From G965229605 sp965229605 (GTDB taxonomy: Bacteria > Pseudomonadota > Alphaproteobacteria > CBDDJK01), in NCBI GenBank assembly GCA_965229605.1, contig OZ245892.1, forward strand, positions 372,001 through 436,000: a stretch of DNA of 64,000 nucleotides. Direction: 5' to 3'. Positions 16,989 to 25,778 of this stretch are shown here, in pieces (positions within the stretch are counted from its first letter, which is position 1; each line of letters opens with the position of its first letter). A program made the translations under genes and the position numbers. The notes under the pieces were generated by a model, which saw only the letters and a program-made list of their open reading frames with translations, made no database searches and was not told where the DNA came from.

Positions 16989-17915
16989 TCAGATAGGGGT
17001 ATTTTTAGCCAAGAGATCGCTTTTCCCGGAAATCCAGTGACAGAGGTCAGATTCGCTGTCACATAAATCTTCGATTACGATGAAATGATCGCGATTCGGG
17101 GCTTTTATCAAGGTTGTTTCCACGCCCAGCCCGGCCCAGATGTTGGAAAGCAGGGCCGATTGGCGGATAAATTCGGGTCGTTCATCGGCACCGACCCAGG
17201 TCGTCAAACGCCAGCTACCGGCCCCTGCAAAAGGTTTTAAAAGGGCGGGGCTTTCCTGCCGGGCCAGTTTGGGGGTGATGCCGACAGAATGATTGAGGTC
17301 GGCCCCGATCAGCGGACGCAAATCATGCAGCCCGCTTATTGAAATGATATGAGCTACCTTTCGGCGTATGCTTGCAGAAAGCAGGGACGGCGCAGAGCCC
17401 AGCCGGGTGACCAGATGCCCGCCAGCCGAGTGACCACAGAGCGTCATCGGCAAATCGGGATAGCATCGGGCCAGGAAGTCAGTGGCGGTTGCGAGTGTTT
17501 GTGCCATGATTGGCAGGGAAACCTTTGGAGCCAGAGGATAGGACGGAAGGGCAACAATCCAGCCAAGAGCAGTCAAACCTTTTGCCAGAAAGCTAAAATC
17601 TGAGCGATCAAAAGCCTGCCAGTAGCCGCCATGGACAAATATAAACAGGCCTTTTGGTGAAGTTTGATCCGTTGGAGGATAGAAAATATCGCAACAGAGT
17701 CTGTCGGGGGTTATATCGCCCCAATTTTTGTGCCAGCGTTCTTTTGCCTTTTGCGCGTAAAATATATCAAGATCGGATGAGGGCCGACGGGTCTTGCGAA
17801 AAGCGTTCGAACGTTCGGGCCAGCTTGCAATAATCTGGTCGGCATTTGCGCAGTATTTTTTATTGCTATAGGCGTCTGTCCAATCCTCAATTCTGGGAAA
17901 ATGATCAAACTCCAT
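16989..17915 (-). CDS. Alpha/beta hydrolase, kynurenine-formamidase-like esterase
   Basis: 308 residues. GLFIFVHGGYWQAFDRSDFS carries the HGGxW oxyanion motif of arylformamidase and hormone-sensitive-lipase-like esterases, and MTLCGHSAGGHLVTRL carries the GxSxG nucleophile. An Asp (VGADERPEF) and a His (NRDHFIVIEDL) near the C-terminus complete the triad. The family hydrolyses small esters or N-formylkynurenine; nothing around it supports tryptophan catabolism. Its stop codon is 3 bp from the M23 gene start, so it may be cotranscribed with the ftsEX group. Confidence 0.78.
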   Translation of the reverse strand: MEFDHFPRIEDWTDAYSNKKYCANADQIIASWPERSNAFRKTRRPSSDLDIFYAQKAKERWHKNWGDITPDRLCCDIFYPPTDQTSPKGLFIFVHGGYWQAFDRSDFSFLAKGLTALGWIVALPSYPLAPKVSLPIMAQTLATATDFLARCYPDLPMTLCGHSAGGHLVTRLGSAPSLLSASIRRKVAHIISISGLHDLRPLIGADLNHSVGITPKLARQESPALLKPFAGAGSWRLTTWVGADERPEFIRQSALLSNIWAGLGVETTLIKAPNRDHFIVIEDLCDSESDLCHWISGKSDLLAKNTPI

Positions 17916-17937
17916 TGTCCTTATGCCTGTTTGTTTA

Positions 17938-19257
17938 TTATTTGGGCGTGCTTTTCAGAACCCGGTCAAAGATATGGTCGATACGTCTAAGATGAAAGGC
18001 GATATCACAACATTGATCGATATCTTTTTCGGAAAGATATTCGGTGATGCCTTTATCCTGCTTGAGGGCTTTTGAAAAATCCAGTTTGTTTTTCCAGCAT
18101 TCCATCGCCACTTTTTGCACCAGCCGATAGGCCGCTTCCCGTGAAGCTCCGGCCTGGGTCAAGGCCAGCAGAATACGCTGTGAATTATAAAGGCCAGATT
18201 GCTGGTCCAGGTTGCGCTGCATGGCGTCGGGATAGACAATCAGATTTTCAATGACTCCGGCCAGCCGGTGCAGGGCAAAATGAAGATGGGTTGTCGCATC
18301 CGGGCCAATGCCGCGCTCGACCGAGGAATGAGAAATATCGCGCTCATGCCATAAGGCGACGTTCTCCAGTGCCGGGGTGACGCTGCTGCGAACCAGACGC
18401 GCCAGCCCGGTCAGATTTTCGCTAAGCACCGGATTGCGCTTGTGCGGCATGGCAGATGAACCTTTTTGCCCGGCAGAGAAAAATTCCTCGGCCTCTCCAA
18501 GTTCGGAGCGCTGGAGGTGACGGATTTCAATGCTTAGATGCTCAATCTGGCTGGCAATCACACCAAGCGTCGCAAAAAAAGCCGCATGACGATCACGCGG
18601 AATGATCTGGGTGGAGACCGGCTCCACCTTCAAGCGAAGTTTCTTGGCAACATAGGCCTCAACCTCTGGCGGGATATTGGCAAATGTGCCAACCGCACCC
18701 GACAGGGCAAGGGTGGCAACTTCGGCTCGCGCAGAATGCATCCGCTTGAAAGCTCGTTGAAATGCCACATAATGACTCAGCAATTTCAAACCAAAGCTCA
18801 AAGGCTCGGCATGGATGCCATGCGACCGCCCCATAGAAGGCGTGCGTTTATGCTCAAGTGCCCGCTTCCTCAACGCAATCAGCAAACGCTCAAGCGCACT
18901 CAAAATCAAATCACTCGCTTCCGTCAGCTGCAACGCAAAGGCACTGTCCAGAATATCCGAAGAAGTCAGACCTTGATGCAAAAACCGCGCATCCGGCCCA
19001 ATCTGCTCAGCAAGCTCGGTCAAAAAAGCAATCACATCATGTTTGGTTTCAGCCTCAATCGCCGCAATCCGCGCAATGCGCTCCGGCGTATAAGGAATAT
19101 CCCCCTTCTCCCAAATCGCTTTTGCCGATTCAGCCGGAATCATCCCAAGCTCGGCCATTTTATCGCCCGCATGCGCTTCAATCAAAAACCATAAACGCAG
19201 CCGATGCGCCGGTTTCCAGAGTTCCTGCATTTCAGAACGCGCATAGCGCGGAATCAT
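17938..19257 (-). CDS. purB: Adenylosuccinate lyase
   Basis: 439 residues. It catalyses two steps of purine biosynthesis: SAICAR to AICAR and adenylosuccinate to AMP. GSSAMPHKRNPVLSENLTGLARL is the fumarase/aspartase-superfamily signature loop. TSSDILDSAFALQL and GRSHGIHAEPLSFG supply the other active-site regions. It begins MIPRYARSEMQELWK, characteristic of the short alphaproteobacterial PurB. The esterase gene follows with a 22-bp gap. Confidence 0.95.
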   Translation of the reverse strand: MIPRYARSEMQELWKPAHRLRLWFLIEAHAGDKMAELGMIPAESAKAIWEKGDIPYTPERIARIAAIEAETKHDVIAFLTELAEQIGPDARFLHQGLTSSDILDSAFALQLTEASDLILSALERLLIALRKRALEHKRTPSMGRSHGIHAEPLSFGLKLLSHYVAFQRAFKRMHSARAEVATLALSGAVGTFANIPPEVEAYVAKKLRLKVEPVSTQIIPRDRHAAFFATLGVIASQIEHLSIEIRHLQRSELGEAEEFFSAGQKGSSAMPHKRNPVLSENLTGLARLVRSSVTPALENVALWHERDISHSSVERGIGPDATTHLHFALHRLAGVIENLIVYPDAMQRNLDQQSGLYNSQRILLALTQAGASREAAYRLVQKVAMECWKNKLDFSKALKQDKGITEYLSEKDIDQCCDIAFHLRRIDHIFDRVLKSTPK

Positions 19258-19304
19258 CGTCCCTCTCCTTTTATTCTACACGCTTTACAGGGTGAAGCGA
19301 TGCT

Positions 19305-20288
19305 TTACCACGAAACCCAGCTTTTGCGGCCAAAGTTATGTTTGGCTTCAATCGTGCGGACCGTGCCAGTGCGTGAGCGCATGATAATCGTATGCGTCCA
19401 GGCCCCTTCAGCAAAAACCCGCACCCCTTGCAGCATTGCCCCGTCCGTAACCCCGGTGGCAGCAAACATCACATCGCCATGTGCCAGCTCGTCCAGCTTA
19501 TATTTACGATCCAGATCAGTGATGCCACATTTATCAGCACGCGCGCGTTCGGTATCATTGCGAAAAACAAGACGACCCTGAAACTGCCCCCCCAGACAAC
19601 GCAAGGCGGCACAAGCCAGCACCCCTTCCGGTGCTCCGCCAATGCCTGCATAAAGATCGACCCCGGAATTGGGGTTTGAGGCCGCAATCACCCCCGACAC
19701 ATCGCCGTCATTGATCAGCATAATCCGCGCCCCGGCTTCGCGGGCCTTGGCAATTTTCTCATGATGGCGGGGCCGGTTTAAAATACAGACCAGCAGATCG
19801 TTAACCGGCTTGTCCTTGGCCTTGGCAAGGTTTTGCAGATTTTCAACCATATCGGCATCCAGATCCACCACATCAGGCGGCAAATTCGGGCCGACCGCAA
19901 TCTTGTCCATATAGACATCCGGCGCATTCAAAAACCCGCCTTGCTCGGCAAAAGCCAAAACCGCCAGCGCATTTGACCCGCCAGTTGCGGTAATCGTGGT
20001 GCCTTCAAGCGGGTCAAGGGCTATATCAATTCGCGGGCCATTGCCTGTCCCCACACGCTCCCCAATATACAGCATCGGGGCTTCATCGCGTTCGCCCTCT
20101 CCAATCGCGATCACACCGTCAATGTCCAGGCCGTTCAAGGCCGTGCGCATGGCATCAACCGCCGCCTGGTCAGCCGATTCCTCATCACCCCGCCCCATCC
20201 AGCGCGAGGCCGCAAGCGCGGCCACTTCCGTCACCCGACAGGCATCAAGCGCAAGGTTTCTGTCAGACACTTTCGTTTCACTGGTCAT
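19305..20288 (-). CDS. glpX: Class II fructose-1,6-bisphosphatase
   Basis: 327 residues from the ATG at 20288 (MTSETKVSDRNLALDACRVT). The upstream ATG at 20321 adds 11 residues and deepens the overlap with the previous gene. GEGERDEAPMLYIGE and DPLEGTTITATGG are the metal- and phosphate-binding motifs of GlpX, and INDGDVSGVIAA follows. It dephosphorylates fructose 1,6-bisphosphate in gluconeogenesis. The start overlaps the stop of the carbonic-anhydrase gene by 11 bp. Confidence 0.92.
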   Translation of the reverse strand: MTSETKVSDRNLALDACRVTEVAALAASRWMGRGDEESADQAAVDAMRTALNGLDIDGVIAIGEGERDEAPMLYIGERVGTGNGPRIDIALDPLEGTTITATGGSNALAVLAFAEQGGFLNAPDVYMDKIAVGPNLPPDVVDLDADMVENLQNLAKAKDKPVNDLLVCILNRPRHHEKIAKAREAGARIMLINDGDVSGVIAASNPNSGVDLYAGIGGAPEGVLACAALRCLGGQFQGRLVFRNDTERARADKCGITDLDRKYKLDELAHGDVMFAATGVTDGAMLQGVRVFAEGAWTHTIIMRSRTGTVRTIEAKHNFGRKSWVSW

Positions 20289-20850
20289 CACTCTGTCCTT
20301 TTTGTGGTAAAATATTGGCATCGTTCAGCGACTGCTGATGAATTTTTGCCAGTTCTATATAATGCGGCACGGTCCACCGGATCAATTCTTTATCCCGATC
20401 AGTCAAACGGCGCAACGGGCGCGCGGGCCAGCCCGCCCATAACCAGCCCGATGGCACGGTTTTCCCCGGCGTGATCATCGCCCCGGCCGCAACCATTGCG
20501 CCTTCTTCAACAACCGCCCCGTCCATCACCATTGATTTCATCCCGACAAAAGTCCCTTTCCCCAAATGGCAGGCATGAATAAGGGCCATATGACCAATCG
20601 TCACATCATCCTCAATCAGTGTTGGCGGGCCGTTGGTAGCGGTATGGACCACAGTTCCATCCTGAATATTAACCCGCGCGCCGATTCGCACATGATTCAC
20701 ATCGCCGCGAATCACGGTGCCGGGCCAGATATTGGTTTCAGCCGCAATTTCAATATCGCCAAGCAAGGTCACGCCCGGGGCAATAAAGGCCTGTTCATCG
20801 ACTTTTGGCCAAAAAGAATCAAAGGGATACAGGGGGGAATATATCGCCAT
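20278..20850 (-). CDS. Gamma-carbonic anhydrase-like hexapeptide-repeat protein
   Basis: 190 residues. Left-handed beta-helix repeats dominate (VTLLGDIEIAAETNIWPGTV, VRIGARVNIQDGTVVH and so on). GHMALIHACHLGKGTFVGMKS contains two of the metal-ligand histidines of the CamH/YrdA gamma class (IGHMALIHACHL). The family is trimeric and binds Zn, Fe or Co; carbonic anhydrase activity is proven for only some members. It overlaps glpX. Confidence 0.85.
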   Translation of the reverse strand: MAIYSPLYPFDSFWPKVDEQAFIAPGVTLLGDIEIAAETNIWPGTVIRGDVNHVRIGARVNIQDGTVVHTATNGPPTLIEDDVTIGHMALIHACHLGKGTFVGMKSMVMDGAVVEEGAMVAAGAMITPGKTVPSGWLWAGWPARPLRRLTDRDKELIRWTVPHYIELAKIHQQSLNDANILPQKGQSDDQ

Positions 20851-20905
20851 GCTGCGCTTTCAAATAAACCATTTTCAACGGGAGAGATTAAATCGCTCTC
20901 TTGTA

Positions 20906-22273
20906 TCAGAGCCGCCGGTATCTTGCTATAAAAAAGCCATCGCATCCGGCAAGGTCTTCTGGCACATTGACGGGGGTGGAATCGGGCCAGATTTTAATTG
21001 TTCCCTCCGTGCTGAGGGAGTTTTGAAAGAGCGGTGGCAGCTGTTCAGGTGTGATCGGGTCCGGTTTAAGAAGGTTGGAAAGATTTTGCCGCACCCAGCG
21101 ATCCTGTCCTTCACCTTCGGCATGGCCAAGCGAGCAGACACTATAAATCAGCTGACCACCGGGGCGCACCAACCGGGCCGCCGCCGATAATAAGTGCCGT
21201 TGCAGATCGCAAGTTTTCTTTGCGTGATCCGGACCATCGCGCCGCAGCCGTAATCCGATTTCAGGATGACGGCGCAAGGTGCCGGTTGCGCTACAAGGTG
21301 CATCAAGCAAAATACCATCAGCCAGTTTGCCATTTAACCTATCAGGTGAAAATGTAAGAACATCGGCAAGAATCGGTTCAGCAGAAAGCTGGCAGCGGGC
21401 CAGATTTTCTTGCAAGCGCGACAAGCGGGCCGGGTTATTGTCAATCGCCTGGACGCTGGCTCCGGCTGCGCTTAATTGCAGTGTCTTGCCGCCCGGTGCC
21501 GCACAAAGATCAAGAATTTCCTGCCCGGTTAATGGAGCGGTGAATAGAGTGGCGGGCAGGCTGGCAGCAATATCCTGCACCCACCAACCGCCCTGATCAT
21601 AAAAGGGTAAATCCTGAACTGAAACACGCTGGTCAGCAGACAGGCGCAGATGGCGGGGCGCAAAGGAAACGTGGGGGATATCCAGAGCCGCTTCCATCTG
21701 TTCCCTTGTTGAGACTGATTTAAAGGAGAGATCAAGATGCGGCGGCTGGGCCAGATAGCTTGCCAGATTTTCAGCCCGCTCTTGCCCCAGCGCATCGACC
21801 CATTCTTTTTGCAGCCAGCCGGGCCAATGCGATAGAAAGGAAGCAGGCAAAGAGGATGAATCATCTTTAGCCAGTTTGCGCAAAACCGCATTGACCAGCC
21901 CGCTAAACCCGCCAAGGCGACAGGCGCGGGTCAGGCCGGTATATTCTTTGACCACCGCATAAGAGGGTGTGGACAGAAAACAAAGCTCAGCCAGCCCCAG
22001 ACGCAACAGCCAGCGCAGTCGGCGACCAGTCTCGCCGCCGGGCCAGTGCTTTACAAAAGGGTCTATTTTACAATCCAGCCGCCCGTACTGGCGCAAAACA
22101 TATAACACAAGCGTGCGGATAAAGGCCTGATCCCGTGTGGAAAGTCCTGAAAACCCTTTTTGCGCTACCAATGCCTCCGCCAGAGGGCGCGGGCGCATTT
22201 CCAGATTTTCAAGGGCTTTCAGGGCAAGGTGACGGTTATTTGCCGTTTTTGGGGATCGCCTCTGAATGGTCAC
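20906..22273 (-). CDS. rsmB: 16S rRNA (cytosine-967-C5)-methyltransferase
   Basis: 455 residues. The N-terminal NusB-like domain (LALKALENLE.., TRDQAFIRTLVLYVLRQYGRLD) precedes a SAM methyltransferase domain. DLCAAPGGKTLQLS is motif I, LLDAPCSATGTLRRHPEIG is motif IV with its Cys, and QLIYSVCSLGHAEGEGQ is motif VI with the catalytic Cys (usually YSTCS). This architecture is RsmB/Sun, which modifies 16S rRNA. The start overlaps the SH3-protein gene end by 4 bp (ATGA). Confidence 0.9.
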   Translation of the reverse strand: MTIQRRSPKTANNRHLALKALENLEMRPRPLAEALVAQKGFSGLSTRDQAFIRTLVLYVLRQYGRLDCKIDPFVKHWPGGETGRRLRWLLRLGLAELCFLSTPSYAVVKEYTGLTRACRLGGFSGLVNAVLRKLAKDDSSSLPASFLSHWPGWLQKEWVDALGQERAENLASYLAQPPHLDLSFKSVSTREQMEAALDIPHVSFAPRHLRLSADQRVSVQDLPFYDQGGWWVQDIAASLPATLFTAPLTGQEILDLCAAPGGKTLQLSAAGASVQAIDNNPARLSRLQENLARCQLSAEPILADVLTFSPDRLNGKLADGILLDAPCSATGTLRRHPEIGLRLRRDGPDHAKKTCDLQRHLLSAAARLVRPGGQLIYSVCSLGHAEGEGQDRWVRQNLSNLLKPDPITPEQLPPLFQNSLSTEGTIKIWPDSTPVNVPEDLAGCDGFFIARYRRL

Positions 22274-22797
22274 TCCACGGTCTCGCCAGGGTCAAGGCCC
22301 CATGTTGCATCGCGCTTGACCCAGCCATCATAGCCAGAAATCGACACATAGCACCAGACGGCTTCGCAGGTTTCAATCCGCCCGGTAAGGCCAGGCGTCA
22401 GCCGCGCCACCGCAGGGGCGGTATCGGCAGCCAGACGGCGCATAACGGTTTCGCGCATAATCAGCAGCCCGCGCCGGGAGGACAAGGCCATATTGTGAAT
22501 CCATCCCTCGGCCCCTTCCCAGTCCCGAATTTTACGCCAGACTCCGTATTCTGCGATCACCTGCACCGGAACATTTGACTGGCGATAAACCCAGGAGATC
22601 GGATAGCTTGTCCCCGGCCCGGCCCGGACATTGGATTCTTTGGCCTGAACCGATACCATGCGCGGCAAAGGCAGACTGGTGCTGCGGTTTGAGGATTGCT
22701 GGGCTAAAGCCTCCCCCAATAGACCAAATCCCCACAAACAAAATAGACATCCGCAAAGAACGCGGAAAATAGTCTGCTTATTAAAAAATTTTGTCAT
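22270..22797 (-). CDS. Secreted SH3-domain protein
   Basis: 175 residues. A signal peptide is visible (VLCGCLFCLWGFGLLGEALAQ, cleaved after ALAQ). Two bacterial SH3-like units follow: VQAKESNVRAGPGTSYPISW...AEGWIHNM and a shorter LAADTAPAVARLTPG...CEAVWCYVSISGYDGWVKR. Such domains bind peptidoglycan or protein peptides. No enzymatic domain is present. It is cotranscribed with rsmB. Confidence 0.8.
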   Translation of the reverse strand: MTKFFNKQTIFRVLCGCLFCLWGFGLLGEALAQQSSNRSTSLPLPRMVSVQAKESNVRAGPGTSYPISWVYRQSNVPVQVIAEYGVWRKIRDWEGAEGWIHNMALSSRRGLLIMRETVMRRLAADTAPAVARLTPGLTGRIETCEAVWCYVSISGYDGWVKRDATWGLDPGETVE

Positions 22798-22829
22798 TCA
22801 CTCGGCGGCGGTCAAGATCATCACTATGA

Positions 22830-23525
22830 TCAATCAAGATCGTCAATATGGTCAATATAGCGCAGACCAGTGGCTTTTAATCGGTCGCGCATCGAAAAAA
22901 TATCAAGCGTCAATTCGCCTTTTGCCAGCCGCGCACGGGTTTTTTCTTCATCGGCTTCGCGTTGCCGGGATAGTTCCAGAATCCGCCCGGCCTGCTTGCG
23001 GGCAACAACCGTCACCCCGTCATCATCAGCCACAATCACATCGCCGGGATGAACCAGCTGCCCGGCACACACAACAGGCACATTGACCGACCCCGGCGTA
23101 TTTTTCACCGTTCCGCGCGATGACACGGCTTTCGACCAGACGGGAAATTTCATCTCGCGCAAAGTGGCTGTATCGCGCACCCCGGCATCTATAATCAGGC
23201 CCTGAACGCCCTGCGCTTGTGCCGAGGTCCCCAGAAGGTCCCCGAAAAATCCATCATCATTCTCGGTGGTGCAGGCAACAACCAGAATATCCCCCTTCTG
23301 GCAAAACTCCAGAGCCACATGAATCATCCAGTTATCTCCCGGCTCGGCCAGCACCGTCACCGCCGTCCCGCCAATCCGTGCGCCCGCATAAATCGGACGC
23401 ATATAAGGCCGCATATAGCCTATCCGGCCTTGTGCCTCATGCACCGTCGCGGCCCCGCATTCGCCAAGGGCTTCCGCCAGATCAAACGGCGCACGATGAA
23501 TCTTTCTAACAGCAATTGAATCCAT
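22830..23525 (-). CDS. RraA-like / 4-carboxy-4-hydroxy-2-oxoadipate aldolase family protein
   Basis: 231 residues. GLIIDAGVRDTATLREMKFPVWSKAVSSRG contains the G-x-x-x-R-D core that binds the metal and oxyacid in HMG/CHA aldolases, and HPGDVIVADDDGVTVVAR is the second conserved strand pair. The C-terminal extension (LRYIDHIDDLD) and the length match LigK/GalC-type aldolases better than the 160-residue RNase E inhibitor RraA. It probably cleaves a 4-hydroxy-4-methyl- or 4-carboxy-2-oxoacid to pyruvate, or decarboxylates oxaloacetate. No aromatic-ring degradation genes are adjacent. Confidence 0.8.
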   Translation of the reverse strand: MDSIAVRKIHRAPFDLAEALGECGAATVHEAQGRIGYMRPYMRPIYAGARIGGTAVTVLAEPGDNWMIHVALEFCQKGDILVVACTTENDDGFFGDLLGTSAQAQGVQGLIIDAGVRDTATLREMKFPVWSKAVSSRGTVKNTPGSVNVPVVCAGQLVHPGDVIVADDDGVTVVARKQAGRILELSRQREADEEKTRARLAKGELTLDIFSMRDRLKATGLRYIDHIDDLD

Positions 23526-23585
23526 GAAAACTCCTTATATCATACCTGCATTTTGTTCAAGACAGGCCGATTATCTGTAACCAGA

Positions 23586-25238
23586 TCAGGTCTTGCCTTT
23601 ACTCGCTTCCTCCGCCACCAGTTCTTTCTTGGACAATTTGCCTATCATGGTTTTCGGCAATTCATCCCTGAATGCAAATTCCCTCGGCATCTCGATCTTC
23701 GACAAACGGTTTTCCAGAAAAGCCCGTAACGCCTCGGCATCCAGATTCTCATGGCCGGGGGCGCGCTTGATAAAAGCCTTCGGAGCCTCCCCGCGGTAAT
23801 CATCCTTCACCCCGATCACCGTCACCTCCATCACGCCAGGATGCTCATACAGCGCATCCTCAATATTGCGCGGATAGACATTGAACCCCGAACAAAGAAT
23901 CATATCCTTCAACCGGTCAACAATGAAAATAAATCCTTCCTCGTCCATCACGCCAACATCGCCTGTGCGCAGATAGTCATCTTGAAGGGTTTCCTCTGTT
24001 TCCTCCGGACGCTTGTAATAGCCCGCCATAACCTGCGGACCCTTCGCACAAATCTCTCCGCGTTTGCCAGCCGCAACGGTTTTCTTTGAATCATCAAGAT
24101 CGCGAATCACAATTTCTGTCTGCGGAAGGGGGCGACCGATTGATCCATCGCGATAATCGCCTGTAAAGCTGTTGACGGTCAAAACCGGACCCGACTCACT
24201 CAAGCCATAGCCTTCAACCAGCCGCACACCTGTTTTTTCAATAAATTCCTGACGCAAGGCGGGCGGAAGCGGTGCCCCACCGGAAATACAATAACGCAGG
24301 GCAGAAAGATCAAGCGTTGCCAGTTCAGGCGCACGGACCAGAGCTGTATAAAGCGTTGGCACGGCTGGAAAACAGGTCGGCTGGTGGGTTTTGATGGCTT
24401 TTAATGTTTGCTTCAATTCAAAGCGCGGCAGCAAAACCAGCTTTGCCCCAAGCGATATGCCAAGATTCATCAAAACCGTCATGGCAAAAACATGAAAGAA
24501 CGGCAGCACGCATAGAAAAATCTCTTCCCCCTGGCGCACGTCAGGAAGAATCATCTCGCACTGGATGCGGTTGGTCACAAGATTACGGTGGGAAAGCATG
24601 GCCCCTTTAGGCTTTCCGGTTGTCCCGCCTGTATATTGCAAGACAGCAAGGTCTTCCGGGTCAATTTCAACCGGCAGAGGCTGTCCGCGCCGTTCAATCA
24701 AATCCGTATAATTCAAAATTCTTTCATCAGAAGGCAGACGCGCGATCTCGCGGGACTTTAAAAGCGAGAACAAAATCCGCTTCACTGGCGGCAAGGCGGC
24801 GGCAAACGGACAGACGATAAAGGTTGTCAGTTTTTCATTATGAAGCTGTGGAAGAAGCTTTTCTGTGATCTGGGCCAGATCAACGGTGATGATGATTTTC
24901 GCTCCGGCATCTGAAATTTGAGAATCAAGCTCTGGCGCAGAATAAAGCGGATTGCAATTCACCACTACGCCGCCAGCCATCAGCACGCCATAATAGGCAA
25001 CAATACTATAAGGGGAGTTTGGCAGGCAAAGCGCAACCCGGTCCCCTTTCGCCAGTCGCTGCGCTTGCAAGGCAGCAGCCAGGCATCGGGCCTCGTTCCA
25101 GATGGTTTGGTAGTCAAAGGTGCGATCCAGAAAATCAACAGCAATCTTGTCTGGAAATTCCTTCACAGTATTTTCCAGCATACCGACTAAATCACGGTAA
25201 GGACGCTCGACAAGCGGCGTGTCATTGCGTGCGACCAT
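23586..25238 (-). CDS. Long-chain fatty-acid-CoA ligase (AMP-forming)
   Basis: 550 residues of the ANL superfamily. AVLQYTGGTTGKPKGAMLSH is the P-loop (A3), VEGYGLSESGPVLTVN is the A5 region, YLRTGDVGVMDEEGFIFIVDR carries the conserved A7/A8 residues, and the lysine near the end (KTMIGKLSKKEL) is A10. Sequence and length fit FadD-type enzymes that activate fatty acids for beta-oxidation or phospholipid use. An SCP2 lipid-binding gene lies 24 bp upstream on the same strand, supporting a lipid role. Confidence 0.88.
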   Translation of the reverse strand: MVARNDTPLVERPYRDLVGMLENTVKEFPDKIAVDFLDRTFDYQTIWNEARCLAAALQAQRLAKGDRVALCLPNSPYSIVAYYGVLMAGGVVVNCNPLYSAPELDSQISDAGAKIIITVDLAQITEKLLPQLHNEKLTTFIVCPFAAALPPVKRILFSLLKSREIARLPSDERILNYTDLIERRGQPLPVEIDPEDLAVLQYTGGTTGKPKGAMLSHRNLVTNRIQCEMILPDVRQGEEIFLCVLPFFHVFAMTVLMNLGISLGAKLVLLPRFELKQTLKAIKTHQPTCFPAVPTLYTALVRAPELATLDLSALRYCISGGAPLPPALRQEFIEKTGVRLVEGYGLSESGPVLTVNSFTGDYRDGSIGRPLPQTEIVIRDLDDSKKTVAAGKRGEICAKGPQVMAGYYKRPEETEETLQDDYLRTGDVGVMDEEGFIFIVDRLKDMILCSGFNVYPRNIEDALYEHPGVMEVTVIGVKDDYRGEAPKAFIKRAPGHENLDAEALRAFLENRLSKIEMPREFAFRDELPKTMIGKLSKKELVAEEASKGKT

Positions 25239-25262
25239 ATTTCCTCTCCCTCTATTTTATGA

Positions 25263-25613
25263 TCAAAAAAGATCAGCAAGCTTCATTGCGGTTCCCATAT
25301 TGCCCTGAATTTTCAACCGCCCGGTCGAATAGGCCCACATCGGATGAATTTTACCCTCCATCAGGTCAAGGATCACTTGCGGCTTCATAAAAATCGTGCA
25401 ATCCGGCAAGAGGTCCTCAGCCTCCGGGCGCGATAGCGGATAAAGCTGCGGCGGCTGGCTTTCCGTATCAATGATCATAAGATCAGTCGCCCCCGCATCC
25501 AAAGCAATCAAACTGTCCAACCCTTGCGCGCGCGGCAAGGCCTCAGAAATCTTCTGCCTGATCTTCTCCCACAAAACATCATCAGATTCTATCGTTTCTT
25601 CTGTCATTTCCAT
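25263..25613 (-). CDS. SCP2 sterol-transfer-like domain protein
   Basis: 116 residues forming a single SCP2-like domain. IDTESQPPQLYPLSRPEAEDLLPDCTIFMKPQVILDLMEGKIHPMWAYSTGRLKIQGNMGTAMKLADL follows the SCP2 pattern, with the G-x-L-x-I-x-G-N-M-x-x-A-x-K-L end. These domains bind acyl chains or acyl-CoA. Its position just before the acyl-CoA ligase gene suggests it hands substrate to that enzyme. Confidence 0.85.
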   Translation of the reverse strand: MEMTEETIESDDVLWEKIRQKISEALPRAQGLDSLIALDAGATDLMIIDTESQPPQLYPLSRPEAEDLLPDCTIFMKPQVILDLMEGKIHPMWAYSTGRLKIQGNMGTAMKLADLF

Positions 25614-25720
25614 CCCGATTATTTTATAGAGTCATCAGTTTTATATAGATATATGCTTAACTCTGGCTTTTCGAGGTCGGCCTGTTGATATCGGATAAGT
25701 TACCCTAATTCAACCGCCCG

Positions 25721-25765
25721 TATAATCAAGCCTGTATATGTATAATAACCTGTGACCCGTATAAT
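25721..25765 (+). promoter_or_regulatory. Three TATAAT boxes at 19-20-bp intervals before guaA
   Basis: Perfect TATAAT hexamers lie at 25721-25726, 25741-25746 and 25760-25765. The first and third sit in the repeated context CCCGTATAAT. No clear TTGACA lies 17 bp before any of them; TTGATA at 25685-25690 is 30 bp from the first. One or more could be -10 boxes for guaA, whose likely ATG is at 25779. Confidence 0.45.
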
Positions 25766-25778
25766 GTATGAGAAGCCT

